NCBI RefSeq assembly: GCF_950101795.1 | Contig: NZ_CATNLZ010000001.1 | Coordinates: 441,382 to 505,381, forward strand | Source: Nocardioides sp. T2.26MG-1 | GTDB taxonomy: Bacteria > Actinomycetota > Actinomycetes > Propionibacteriales > Nocardioidaceae | Length of the DNA: 64,000 bases | Direction of reading: 5' to 3' | In this document: positions 7,730 through 15,833 of the stretch, piece after piece | Layout: each line of letters starts with the position of its first letter | How positions within the stretch are numbered: position 1 is the stretch's first letter | Notes under the pieces: model-generated | The model's database searches: none | Told to the model about the DNA's origin: nothing | What the model saw: the letters and a program-made list of their open reading frames with translations, nothing else | Position numbers and translations under genes: made by a program

Positions 7730-7975
7730 TCAGCCACTGCGGCGACCGCGAGCGGCCGCTCGATCCGTCTCGCGCGGGTCGACGTGGAGACGCACCAGGG
7801 AACGCGCGCTCGCACTCGTCAGCCGCTGGAGAGCGACCGGGACGTGCGCCGTGACCGTCGTCGGACCGACCGTCTCCGGGACGTCGCCGGCAGCACGCGC
7901 CGTCGTGGCCACGGGCGTCCGCACGAGAGTCGTGCTCGCCAACGGTCCGAGCAAGAAGGCGACGATGTGTCTCAC
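7730..7975 (-). CDS. Small hypothetical protein upstream of the patatin-like lipase
   Basis: This is an 81-residue frame starting at GTG, supported by GGAGGAG placed seven bases upstream. The protein begins with a hydrophobic segment (VRHIVAFLLGPLASTTLV) that could be a short anchor or signal, followed by an Ala/Thr/Val-rich part and an Arg-rich end. It ends 20 nt before the lipase start and would be co-transcribed with it. I recognise no family. The ribosome site and position support a real gene; the sequence itself is weak evidence. Confidence 0.45.
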   Translation of the reverse strand: MRHIVAFLLGPLASTTLVRTPVATTARAAGDVPETVGPTTVTAHVPVALQRLTSASARSLVRLHVDPRETDRAAARGRRSG

Positions 7976-8306
7976 CGTGGGACTCCTCCGAGATGTGGCT
8001 CCAGCATGCGCCACTTCGCGGCCGCGGGAGGGTCGTTTGGCCAAGTCTCGTCCGCTTCCGTCGGAGCCCTGGCTCGATCAGGTGTGCCGCTCGCCCCCCG
8101 CCCGCCAGCGGGAACGCCGAGCGGCTTCGGCAGAGGGCTGCACCGGAGGGCGCAGCAGTGGTCAGCCCCGACCCGCCCCGGTAGCGGCGCACGCGTCCGC
8201 GCCCAGGTGCTCGCGCCGTACCGCCAGCAGCCGCGCAGCCCTCTGGCAGGATCGTGCAAGAGCCTGGTCTGATTTGTCTGTCTTCCTGCAGGTCAGGCGG
8301 TCTTCA

Positions 8307-8320
8307 CTGGTGTCCACCAG
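8307..8320 (+). promoter_or_regulatory. CTGGTG-TC-CACCAG palindrome upstream of the SDR-LtrA-AraC operon
   Basis: A perfect 6-bp-arm inverted repeat lies 28 nt before the SDR start. It is the only clear structure in the roughly 370-bp gap between 7976 and 8348, where I see no other gene or RNA. It is a candidate operator for this operon, possibly bound by the operon's own AraC-type regulator, although AraC sites are more often direct repeats. Confidence 0.4.
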
Positions 8321-8348
8321 ACATCAGTTGTGAGATCGGAGTCGGATC

Positions 8349-9107
8349 ATGCAGGTTGCGCTCATCACCGGAGGCAGTGCCGGGATCGGCCGGGCCGCGG
8401 CCCTCGAGATCGCCCGGAGTGGCGTGGGGGTCGTCCTCACCTACCGCCGCCACGCCGCGGAGGCCATGGCGACCGTCGCCGAGATCGAGGCGGCCGGCGG
8501 CACCGCCGCCGCCCTCCCGCTCGACATCGGGGACCTCGCCTCGTTCGATGGCTTCGCCGAGCGGGTCGCCAAGACGCTGCGGGACGGGTTCGGCGTCGAC
8601 CGCCTCCGCCACCTGGTCAACAACGCCGGCGTCGGGGGCGGTGCACCCTTCGGCGAGGTGAGCGAAGAGCTGTTCGACGACCTCCACCGGACGCTGTTCA
8701 GGGGGCCGTACTTCCTCACCCAACGGCTGCTCCCGCTCCTCGAGGACGGCGGCACGATCGTCAACACCGGCAGCACCTCGGCGCTCGACACCGGCATCGA
8801 GGCCGGCTACTCGGCGTACGCCGCCCAGAAGGCCGCGGTGCACGTGCTCACCCGGGTCTGGGCCAAGGAGCTCGCGCCCCGCCGGATCCGGGTCAACGCG
8901 GTCGCCCCCGGCACCACGCGCACCCGCATCGGCGACGACGTGTTCGAGCGGATGCCCGAGCTCGTCGCGCAGTGGGGCGAGCAGGCGGCGTTCGGGCGGA
9001 TCGGCGAGCCGGAGGACGTGGGCCGGGTGATCGCGTTCCTCGTCGGCGACGCCAGCGCCTGGGTCACCGGCCAGGTCGTCGAGGTCTCCGGGGGGCAGGG
9101 GCTGTGA
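8349..9107 (+). CDS. Short-chain dehydrogenase/reductase
   Basis: A 252-residue classical SDR: TGGSAGIG cofactor motif at residues 8-15, NNAG at about 91, catalytic Ser in NTGSTSALD, YAAQK active site, and a C-terminal EVSGGQGL typical of FabG-like enzymes. The Arg residues after strand 2 (LTYRRH) suggest NADPH preference. Its stop overlaps the LtrA start (GTGA), forming an operon with the LtrA and AraC genes. The substrate is unknown; a role in detoxifying a carbonyl compound sensed by the AraC regulator is possible. Confidence 0.9.
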   Translation: MQVALITGGSAGIGRAAALEIARSGVGVVLTYRRHAAEAMATVAEIEAAGGTAAALPLDIGDLASFDGFAERVAKTLRDGFGVDRLRHLVNNAGVGGGAPFGEVSEELFDDLHRTLFRGPYFLTQRLLPLLEDGGTIVNTGSTSALDTGIEAGYSAYAAQKAAVHVLTRVWAKELAPRRIRVNAVAPGTTRTRIGDDVFERMPELVAQWGEQAAFGRIGEPEDVGRVIAFLVGDASAWVTGQVVEVSGGQGL

Positions 9108-10237
9108 ACGCTCCGGTCCTCAACGCCGCGGACACCCGGGTCTCGCCGCTCGAGCTCTTCTTCGACCTGGTGTTCGTCTTCGCGCTGACGCAGGTCACCG
9201 TGCTGATGGCCGACGACCTCGGGGCGGAGTCCGTGCTCCGCGGTGTGCTCGTGCTCGGGATGCTGTGGGCGAGCTGGGCCGGGTACGCGTGGCTGTGCAA
9301 CGTGGTGAGCGCCGACGGCGTCCGCACGGTGCTGCTCACCTCGATGGCGGCGATGCTCGGGCTGGCGCTCGCGATCCCCGAGGCGTTCGACGACCGGCCG
9401 GGCGGCCTGCACGGCCCGCTGCTGGTGGCGGTCTGCTACCTGGTGTTCCGCGTGGTCCACCTCGCGATGTACGCGCTCGCCTCCCGCGACGACCCCGCGG
9501 AGCGGCGTCAGCTGCTGGCCTACGCGCCGTTCGTCCTGGCCGGCACCGCGCTCCTGATCGTGGCGGCCGCGACCGACGGCCGCCTCCAGACGCTGCTGTG
9601 GCTGGTCGCCCTGGGCACCGACTACGTCGGCACGCTGGTCGGCGGGGCCGAGGGCTGGCAGCTGCGCTCGCCCGGTCACTTCGCCGAGCGGCACGGGCTG
9701 ATCGTGATCGTCGCGCTGGGCGAGTCGATCGTCGCGATCGGCTTGGCGGTCCGGCACCACCCGCTCACGGGCCAGGTCCTGCTCGGCTCGCTCCTCGGAC
9801 TGGTCGTCACCACGTGCCTGTGGTGGGTCTACTTCGGCGGGGACGGCTCCGACGGTGAGCAGGCGCTCCACACCGAGCCCGCCGACACGCGCACCCGGCT
9901 GGCCCGCGACGCGTTCTCGCTGCTGCACCTGCCGCTGCTGGTCGGCGTGGTCCTGACCGCGCTGGGTCTCAAGACCGTGCTGCAGGAGGTCGACGAGCCC
10001 CTGCCCGGGGTCGCCCTCGCGGCCCTGCACGGCGGTGTGCTGCTGTTCCTGCTCGGCCACGCGGCGTTCCGGTGGCGGATCGCCCGCGACGTCGTACCGG
10101 CCCGACTGATCGCGGCGGCCGGCGTGGCCGCGGCGTGGGTGGCGGGCGCGCACCTGCCGGCCCTGTGGTCGCTGGCGACGCTCGCCGCTGTCCTCGCGGC
10201 GCTGGTGACCCGTGAGACCGTGGGACGCAGGAGGTGA
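9104..10237 (+). CDS. Low temperature requirement protein A (LtrA) family membrane protein
   Basis: The protein has 377 residues and is almost wholly hydrophobic, with roughly ten or more predicted transmembrane helices. The N-terminal signature SPLELFFDLVFVFALTQVT is characteristic of LtrA proteins. Further family stretches are HFAERHGLIVIVALGESIVAIG and the WWVYF segment. LtrA was named from a Listeria cold-growth mutant; its biochemical role is unknown. The GTG start overlaps the stop of the SDR and the end lies just before the AraC gene, so it is the middle gene of an operon. Confidence 0.9.
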   Translation: MNAPVLNAADTRVSPLELFFDLVFVFALTQVTVLMADDLGAESVLRGVLVLGMLWASWAGYAWLCNVVSADGVRTVLLTSMAAMLGLALAIPEAFDDRPGGLHGPLLVAVCYLVFRVVHLAMYALASRDDPAERRQLLAYAPFVLAGTALLIVAAATDGRLQTLLWLVALGTDYVGTLVGGAEGWQLRSPGHFAERHGLIVIVALGESIVAIGLAVRHHPLTGQVLLGSLLGLVVTTCLWWVYFGGDGSDGEQALHTEPADTRTRLARDAFSLLHLPLLVGVVLTALGLKTVLQEVDEPLPGVALAALHGGVLLFLLGHAAFRWRIARDVVPARLIAAAGVAAAWVAGAHLPALWSLATLAAVLAALVTRETVGRRR

Positions 10238-10245
10238 GTGGGGGC

Positions 10246-11157
10246 GTGGACGGGCACGGGGCACTGGACGAGCTGCAGACGCTGCTCGAACGCCACCTGC
10301 CGGCGGCCGGGGTCCGTCTCGACCTCCCCGTCGCCGGCCTCGCGCTCGGCCGCGTCGACGCGCTCACCGAGCCGAGCTCGTCGGTCGCCGACCCCGTGCT
10401 GGTCGTCGTGGCCCAGGGCGAGAAGCGGCTCCTGGTCGGCGACGGCGTCTACGACTACGGCGCCGGCGACTACCTCGTGGTCTCCGTCGACCTGCCGGTG
10501 TCGGGCTACTACACGCGGGCCTCCCGGGACGAGCCGTTCCTCGGGGCGGCGGTGCGGCTCGACCCGGCGACGATCGCCGCGCTGCTCCTCGACGCACCGG
10601 CGTTGCCCGCTCCGCGCGCGCCGGGTGGGCCGGCGATCGGCGTGCACCCCGCGAGCAGTGAGCTGCTGGACGCCGTCGTCCGCCTGGTCCGGCTGGTCGA
10701 CCACCCCGACGACGCGGCGGTCCTCGGCCCGCTCGTCGAGCGCGAGATCCTCTGGCGACTGCTGCGCGGCCCGCACGGCGACCTGGTCCGCCAGGTCGGG
10801 CTCGGCGACGGCACCCTGACCCGGGTCGGCCAGGCGGTGCGCTGGATCCGGGACCACTACGCCGAGCCGTTCCGCGTCGAGGACCTCGCCGACCGTGCCG
10901 CGATGAGCGTCACCAGCTTCCACCGGCACTTCCGTGGGGCCACCGCGCTGAGCCCGGTGCAGTACCAGAAGAAGATCCGGCTCCAGCAGGCCCGGCTGCT
11001 GCTCGCCGCCGCCCAGGACGACGTGACCCGGATCGCGCACGAGGTGGGCTACCAGAGCCCCTCGCAGTTCAGCCGCGAGTACCGCCGCGAGTTCGGGCGG
11101 CCACCGGGCCACGACGCCGGCCAGCGCCGGCCGGCGCCCGGTCCGGCCACCCTGTGA
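10246..11157 (+). CDS. AraC-family transcriptional regulator
   Basis: About 303 residues: an N-terminal AraC-type cupin sensing domain (VLVVVAQGEKRLLVGDGVYDYGAGDYLVVSVDLPVSG) and a C-terminal double helix-turn-helix (FRVEDLADRAAMSVTSFHRHFRGATALSPVQYQKKIRL, then ARIAHEVGYQSPSQFSREYRREFGRPP-like). I chose the GTG at 10246 because a perfect GGAGGTGA lies eight bases before it; a GTG at 10234 overlapping the LtrA stop is the alternative. It probably controls its own SDR-LtrA operon in response to a small molecule. It ends 4 nt before the convergent hydrolase. Confidence 0.9.
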   Translation: MDGHGALDELQTLLERHLPAAGVRLDLPVAGLALGRVDALTEPSSSVADPVLVVVAQGEKRLLVGDGVYDYGAGDYLVVSVDLPVSGYYTRASRDEPFLGAAVRLDPATIAALLLDAPALPAPRAPGGPAIGVHPASSELLDAVVRLVRLVDHPDDAAVLGPLVEREILWRLLRGPHGDLVRQVGLGDGTLTRVGQAVRWIRDHYAEPFRVEDLADRAAMSVTSFHRHFRGATALSPVQYQKKIRLQQARLLLAAAQDDVTRIAHEVGYQSPSQFSREYRREFGRPPGHDAGQRRPAPGPATL

Positions 11158-11161
11158 GGGC

Positions 11162-13360
11162 TCAGCCTCGGTAGGTGCGGCAGGGCTGGCTGCGCAGCGA
11201 CGCGCAGGCCGGTGCCTTCCGCGGCACCTTGACCCCGGGAACGACCGACAGCACCACGCGGGAGCGGCGTACGGCGTCGGCGGCGACGAACACCCGCTCC
11301 CCGTGCGCGATCGTGTCGAAGGCCCACAGCGGCCGGGCGCCGCCCGGCGCGTCGACGGTGAGCCGCAGGCGCGAGCCCGCGCGGAACGCCTGGGCGAACG
11401 GGAACAGCTCGACCCGCACCTTCGTGTACCGCTCTGCCCGCAGTGGGCGGGCATCCTGCTCGAGGTCGGTGTGCACCGGCGAGACGACCGTCGACCGGGC
11501 GGCGTCGAGGGCGCGGTGGCTCGCGCGCAGCCACCCGGACTGCACGTAGACCTCGGTGCCGTTGGGCCGGACCTCGCTCAACGTGACCTCGAGGTCGGTG
11601 TCGAGCGCGGCGGTGCGCACCCACAGGTCGACCGAGCCGGTGCCGATCGCGACGACGTTCCTGCGCAGCGGCGGGGTCGTCCAGCCGAGTCCGGTGCCGG
11701 CCGGGATCTGCCGCCAGTGGTAGTCGGGGTGCGCGGCCCAGATGCCCGAGCTCGAGCCGGTGTACGTCGTCTCCGGCAGCGCGGTCGGGTCCGCGCGGTA
11801 GCTGCGCTCGCGAGCGGGGCCGGGCCGGTCGGCCGAGGGCTTCCGGCGCAGCCGGCCGTCGTCGGTGAGGTACCACGAGGTCGGCCGGACCGAGGGGATC
11901 GGCCAGGAGGGGAAGGTCCGCACGAAGCGCGGCAGCGGCGCGCCGGAGGGCTGGCCGGCGGCCGCGCCCTCCTCGAACAGCACCCTGATCGGGTCGGCCG
12001 ACTCGTACTGGGCCTTGGCCTGCTCGTAGGTCAGGCCCGCGTAGTCGGGCCCGGGCGGCAGCTTCAGGCCTGCGACGCCGGTGATCGACTGCGCGAGGAT
12101 CGGCGCGACGAAGCCCTTCGCCTGGCCGGGCACCCGGTGCCCGACGTACAGGTCGAGGAAGTCGGCGTAGCGGCCGAACACGCCGAGGCTCAGCGACTCG
12201 GTGTGCGACCCGTTGGTCAGCGACGCGAACAGGTGCGGCGCGGAGCTGAAGTCGTCGAGCAGCGCCGGGAAGTGGCCGCCGGTCTGCTCGTCCTGCCAGG
12301 CGCCGGCGAGGAAGACCGGCACGTCGATGTCGCCGGCGAACAGGCTCGGGGAGAGCGGGTCGCCCACGGCCGCGGTGTAGAAGGGGTTGTCCCGGATCAT
12401 CTGCAGCGGGTCCGGGTTCTGCCGGCGCAGTGCCTGGTTGGCCTCGCACACCGTGTCGCCCGCGTCGACGCGCGGCCGCTCCCAGCCCTGCCCGTACGGC
12501 GCCGCCTGGGTCGCCCGCTCGGTCGCCCACGGGACCGCGAAGCCGGTGTTGAGGATGCCGCCCGGGTAGAGCGTGGCGCGGTAGGTGTCGTCGATGACCG
12601 ACAGCGGAGAGATCGCCGAGAGGTGCGGCGGCCGGGTGCGGGCGACGTACAGCTGGGTGATGCCGGGGTAGGAGATGCCGACCATCCCGGCCTCGTGTAA
12701 CGCCGCCCAGGACTGCGCCGCGACGGTCTCGATCACGTCGTACCCGTCGAGGCTCTGGATCGGCTCGAAGTTGGAGAACGAGCCGCCCGAGCAGCCGGTG
12801 CCGCGGATGTTCACGCCCACGTAGGCGAAGCCGAGCGTGTTGTAGAGCGTCGCCATCGTCTTGTTCGCGGGGTTGCTCGGGTCGTAGCCGGAGTACTCCA
12901 CCACCGTCGGGAACGGGCCGGACCCCGAGGGCAGCGCGACGTTCGCCGACAGGGTGGTGCCGTCGCGGGTGGCGATGTAGCCGAACCCGGCCTTCAGCGT
13001 CTGGCCGTCGTAGAAGGACTGCGCGGGCGCCGGGTCCGCGAAGTCGGTCACGCTGACCGGGCCGGACTGGCCGGCCGGATCGGCCGCGGGGCGTACGGCG
13101 TAGGTGCCGGAGGCGAGCTCGCGCCACGCGAGGCTGCCCGCAGCATCGACCGTGCCGGTCGCCACGACCGCGCCGCCGGAGTCAAGGAGCTCGAGCCGCT
13201 CACCCGGCGTGGCCGCGAGCACGTAGAGCTGGTTGACGCTCGGACGGAGCGTGAAGCCTCCGGGGTCCGCGGCCCCGGCCCCGGACGTGCCGACCTGGAG
13301 TCCCGCCAGGGTGGCGATCAGGACGACGGCCGCGGCCGCGAATCTCCTCGGGGTGCGCAT
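11162..13360 (-). CDS. Secreted CocE/NonD-family hydrolase (X-Pro dipeptidyl-peptidase S15 like)
   Basis: About 732 residues. A Sec signal peptide (Arg-rich start, a hydrophobic core at about 8-25, then SGAGA) is followed by a small beta domain, then the alpha/beta hydrolase core from about residue 110. The nucleophile elbow GISYPG is near residue 230. DIDVPVFLAGAWQDEQTGGH near 350 carries the likely Asp, and NGSHTE near 385 the likely His. The C-terminal jelly-roll (LDTDLEVTLSEVRPNGTEVYVQSGWLRASHR) is the X-Pro dipeptidyl-peptidase C-terminal domain. CocE relatives cleave esters or Xaa-Pro amides, and the substrate is open. It is transcribed alone, converging on the AraC gene. Confidence 0.9.
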   Translation of the reverse strand: MRTPRRFAAAAVVLIATLAGLQVGTSGAGAADPGGFTLRPSVNQLYVLAATPGERLELLDSGGAVVATGTVDAAGSLAWRELASGTYAVRPAADPAGQSGPVSVTDFADPAPAQSFYDGQTLKAGFGYIATRDGTTLSANVALPSGSGPFPTVVEYSGYDPSNPANKTMATLYNTLGFAYVGVNIRGTGCSGGSFSNFEPIQSLDGYDVIETVAAQSWAALHEAGMVGISYPGITQLYVARTRPPHLSAISPLSVIDDTYRATLYPGGILNTGFAVPWATERATQAAPYGQGWERPRVDAGDTVCEANQALRRQNPDPLQMIRDNPFYTAAVGDPLSPSLFAGDIDVPVFLAGAWQDEQTGGHFPALLDDFSSAPHLFASLTNGSHTESLSLGVFGRYADFLDLYVGHRVPGQAKGFVAPILAQSITGVAGLKLPPGPDYAGLTYEQAKAQYESADPIRVLFEEGAAAGQPSGAPLPRFVRTFPSWPIPSVRPTSWYLTDDGRLRRKPSADRPGPARERSYRADPTALPETTYTGSSSGIWAAHPDYHWRQIPAGTGLGWTTPPLRRNVVAIGTGSVDLWVRTAALDTDLEVTLSEVRPNGTEVYVQSGWLRASHRALDAARSTVVSPVHTDLEQDARPLRAERYTKVRVELFPFAQAFRAGSRLRLTVDAPGGARPLWAFDTIAHGERVFVAADAVRRSRVVLSVVPGVKVPRKAPACASLRSQPCRTYRG

Positions 13361-13494
13361 GGCGTGATGGTGCCACCTCCGTCGCCGTCGCGGCCGCGAA
13401 CGCCCTCGCCGACATGCACAGCCGGGGCACAGCAAGCACACACCGGCCGCTCACGCCGCCGCTCCACGATGGGTCCACTGAACGAGGAGGACCC

Positions 13495-13902
13495 ATGACC
13501 GAGCAGACGCCGAGCGGCAACCGCTGGGAGCCCACCGACCCGCAGGACCAGCCGGTCCCGCCTGTCTCCCCCGCCGCCCCGGACCCGGTGGAGCCGCCCA
13601 CCGCCGAGACTCCGCCACCGGCTCCCGCCGACCCGGAGCGTCGGGACCGGTGGCGGACCCTGCTGCGCCGTCCCGGGCCCGCAGCCTGGCTCGCGTCCGG
13701 GCTCTCGGCACTCGTCGTGTTCGTCGGGCTCGGCGGCTTCCTCCTCGGCCGGGCCTCGGTCGACGACCCGGCCCCGAGCGAGGTCGGTCAGCAGTGGCGC
13801 CAGGGCCCTCCCCAGCAGGGCGAGCTGCCGGGTCGTCCCTTCGACGACCCTGACGGGGACGACGGGGACGGTCCGGGCCTCGCCCCCGGCACCGAGTCGT
13901 GA
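13495..13902 (+). CDS. Small Pro-rich single-pass membrane protein, first gene of the flavin electron-transfer operon
   Basis: The protein has 135 residues: a Pro-rich cytoplasmic N-terminus (about 1-50), one transmembrane helix (AAWLASGLSALVVFVGLGGFLLG at about 62-84), and an acidic Asp/Gly/Pro external tail. The ATG is well supported by GAGGAGG. Its stop overlaps the GTG of the ferric-reductase-like gene, so it belongs to the same operon as the FMN-binding protein and ApbE. No domain is recognised. The position suggests a membrane accessory or anchor for the electron-transfer complex (inference). Confidence 0.8.
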   Translation: MTEQTPSGNRWEPTDPQDQPVPPVSPAAPDPVEPPTAETPPPAPADPERRDRWRTLLRRPGPAAWLASGLSALVVFVGLGGFLLGRASVDDPAPSEVGQQWRQGPPQQGELPGRPFDDPDGDDGDGPGLAPGTES

Positions 13903-15341
13903 CCGCCACGATCGCGCGCCCGGAGAGCACCGCCCACCCGGCGGACGCGACCGACCACCGGCCCCGCCTCGACGAGGCGGTGCGCGTCGGCGCCACCGCC
14001 GTCCTCTGGCTGGCCCTGCTCCTGGTCACCTACTGGTGGGTGGCCGGGGGCGGGCTCCAGGACCTCGGCGGCTGGGAGAGCGGGCTGACCTCGCTCGGCC
14101 GGGTCACCGGCCTGGTGGCGTCGGTGCTGCTGCTCGCGCAGGTCGTGCTGATGGCCCGGGTGCCCCCGCTCGAGGCGGCGTTCGGGCAGGACCGGCTCGC
14201 CCGCACCCACCGGCTGGTCGGCTTCACGTCGTTCAACCTCATGCTCACCCACATCGTGCTGATCACCTGGGGGTACGCCGCCGGGGAGCTCACCCGCACG
14301 CCCGGGACGCTGTGGGACCTGACCGTCGACTACCCCGGCATGCTGCTCGCGGTCGCCGGCACCCTGTGCCTGTGCCTCGTCGTGGCGACGAGCATCCGCG
14401 CCGCACGCCGCCGGGTCCGCTACGAGTCCTGGCACCTCCTGCACCTCTACGCCTACCTCGGCGTCGGCCTGGCACTCCCCCACCAGCTCTGGACCGGCCA
14501 GGAGCTCCTGTCCTCGACCGGACGCACGGTGTTCTGGTGGACCGCGTGGGCCGTGACCGCGGCCGCGGTGCTGACCTGGCGGGTCGCACTGCCGGTCTGG
14601 CGCAGCACGCGGCACGCCCTCCGGGTCACCTCCGTGGTGCCCGAGGCACCCGGCGTCGTCTCGGTCTACCTCTCCGGACGGCGCCTGGACCGGCTGCCGC
14701 TCGAGGCCGGCCAGTTCTGCAACTGGCGCTTCCTCTCCGGCCCCGGCTGGACCCGGTCGCACCCCTACTCCCTGTCCGCCGCCCCCGACGGCCGCAGCCT
14801 GCGGATCACCGTGCAGGTCGTCGGCGACGGCAGCGCCGCGGTCACCTCGCTCCGGCCCGGCACCCGGGTGCTGGTCGAGGGCCCGTACGGCCGGCTCTCC
14901 GCCCGGGCCCGCACCCGGCGGCGCGTGGTCCTGATCGGCGCCGGCGTCGGCACCGCGCCGCTGCGGGCGCTGGCCGAGGGGCTCACCTACGCACCCGGCG
15001 AGGCGGTGTACGTCGAGCGCTACACCGACGCGCCGCTCTTCGTCCGGGAGATCGACACCCTGGCCCGCGAGCGCGGGCTGCGGGTGCTCCGGCTCTCCGG
15101 CCGCCGGCGCTCCGCCGACTCCTGGCTCGGCAGCGACCTGGGCAGTGGCCCGGGCAGCGGCCCGGGCAGTGGCTCCGAGCCCGTCGCGGACCTGGACGCC
15201 CTGCGGTCGTGGATCCCGGACATCGCCGAGTGCGACGTCTACGTCTGCGGCCCCGACGGCTGGACCGACCTGGTCCGCCGCGACCTCGCCGGCGCGGGAC
15301 TCCCCGACGACCGGCTCCACCTCGAGACCTTCAGCTGGTGA
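13899..15341 (+). CDS. Ferric-reductase-like transmembrane flavocytochrome with FAD/NAD(P)H domain
   Basis: A 480-residue protein. The N-terminal half holds about six membrane helices with paired histidines expected to bind heme (THRLVGFTSFNLMLTHIVL and SWHLLHLYAYLGVGLALPHQ). The C-terminal half is a ferredoxin-NADP reductase module: HPYSLSAAP (FAD binding) near 289, GAGVGTAPLRAL (NAD(P) binding) near 347, and the C-terminal DVYVCGPDGW. It should move electrons from cytoplasmic NAD(P)H across the membrane. A GSGPGSGPGSGS linker near residue 415 interrupts the NAD domain. It is followed by an FMN-binding protein and ApbE, so the likely acceptor is the extracytosolic FMN domain. Confidence 0.9.
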   Translation: MTATIARPESTAHPADATDHRPRLDEAVRVGATAVLWLALLLVTYWWVAGGGLQDLGGWESGLTSLGRVTGLVASVLLLAQVVLMARVPPLEAAFGQDRLARTHRLVGFTSFNLMLTHIVLITWGYAAGELTRTPGTLWDLTVDYPGMLLAVAGTLCLCLVVATSIRAARRRVRYESWHLLHLYAYLGVGLALPHQLWTGQELLSSTGRTVFWWTAWAVTAAAVLTWRVALPVWRSTRHALRVTSVVPEAPGVVSVYLSGRRLDRLPLEAGQFCNWRFLSGPGWTRSHPYSLSAAPDGRSLRITVQVVGDGSAAVTSLRPGTRVLVEGPYGRLSARARTRRRVVLIGAGVGTAPLRALAEGLTYAPGEAVYVERYTDAPLFVREIDTLARERGLRVLRLSGRRRSADSWLGSDLGSGPGSGPGSGSEPVADLDALRSWIPDIAECDVYVCGPDGWTDLVRRDLAGAGLPDDRLHLETFSW

Positions 15342-15347
15342 GATGAC

Positions 15348-15833
15348 ATGAAGCGCATCGCCCTCTGGCTGCTCAGCACCGTCTCGGTGCTGGTGCTGCT
15401 GTTCGGCTACCACACCTCGACCGAGAGCACCCTGGCCACCAGCGCTCCGACGTCGATCGTGTCCGACGACGACGGCTCCGGTACGACGGGCACGGGCAGC
15501 ACCGGCTCCGATGCCACCACGACCACCGGCGGCTCCGACGACTCCAGTGACGCGAGCACCACCACGGTCACCGGCGACGCCGTCGACACCCGGTGGGGTC
15601 CGGTCCAGGTGCAGCTCACCGTCGCGGACGGCGTGATCACCGCGGTCGACGTCGTCCAGTACCCCCAGTCCAACCACGAGGACCTGGAGATCAACTCCTA
15701 CGCGATCCCCGCCCTCGTGCAGGAGACCCTCGACGAGCAGAGCGCCGACATCGACATGGTCAGCGGCGCGACCGTGACCAGCGTCGGCTACCTCCAGTCG
15801 CTGCAGAGCGCGCTCGACCAGGCCGGGCTGTGA
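15348..15833 (+). CDS. Membrane-anchored FMN-binding domain protein (ApbE substrate)
   Basis: The protein has 161 residues. An N-terminal hydrophobic anchor (residues 3-20) is followed by a Ser/Thr/Gly/Asp-rich linker (about 30-75) and an FMN-binding domain. The domain carries DIDMVSGATVTSVGYLQSL at the C-terminal end. SGATVTS matches the flavinylation motif in which a Thr receives FMN by a phosphoester bond from ApbE, and ApbE is the next gene. Its stop overlaps the ApbE start. The domain is predicted to lie outside the membrane and to accept electrons from the preceding flavocytochrome. Confidence 0.92.
   Translation: MKRIALWLLSTVSVLVLLFGYHTSTESTLATSAPTSIVSDDDGSGTTGTGSTGSDATTTTGGSDDSSDASTTTVTGDAVDTRWGPVQVQLTVADGVITAVDVVQYPQSNHEDLEINSYAIPALVQETLDEQSADIDMVSGATVTSVGYLQSLQSALDQAGL

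Noticed and set aside
15130..15175. CRISPR-like or tandem repeat in the flavocytochrome gene
   Set aside because: The repetition encodes a Gly-Ser-Pro linker in frame; unit length and context do not fit a CRISPR array, and no other array was seen in the window.
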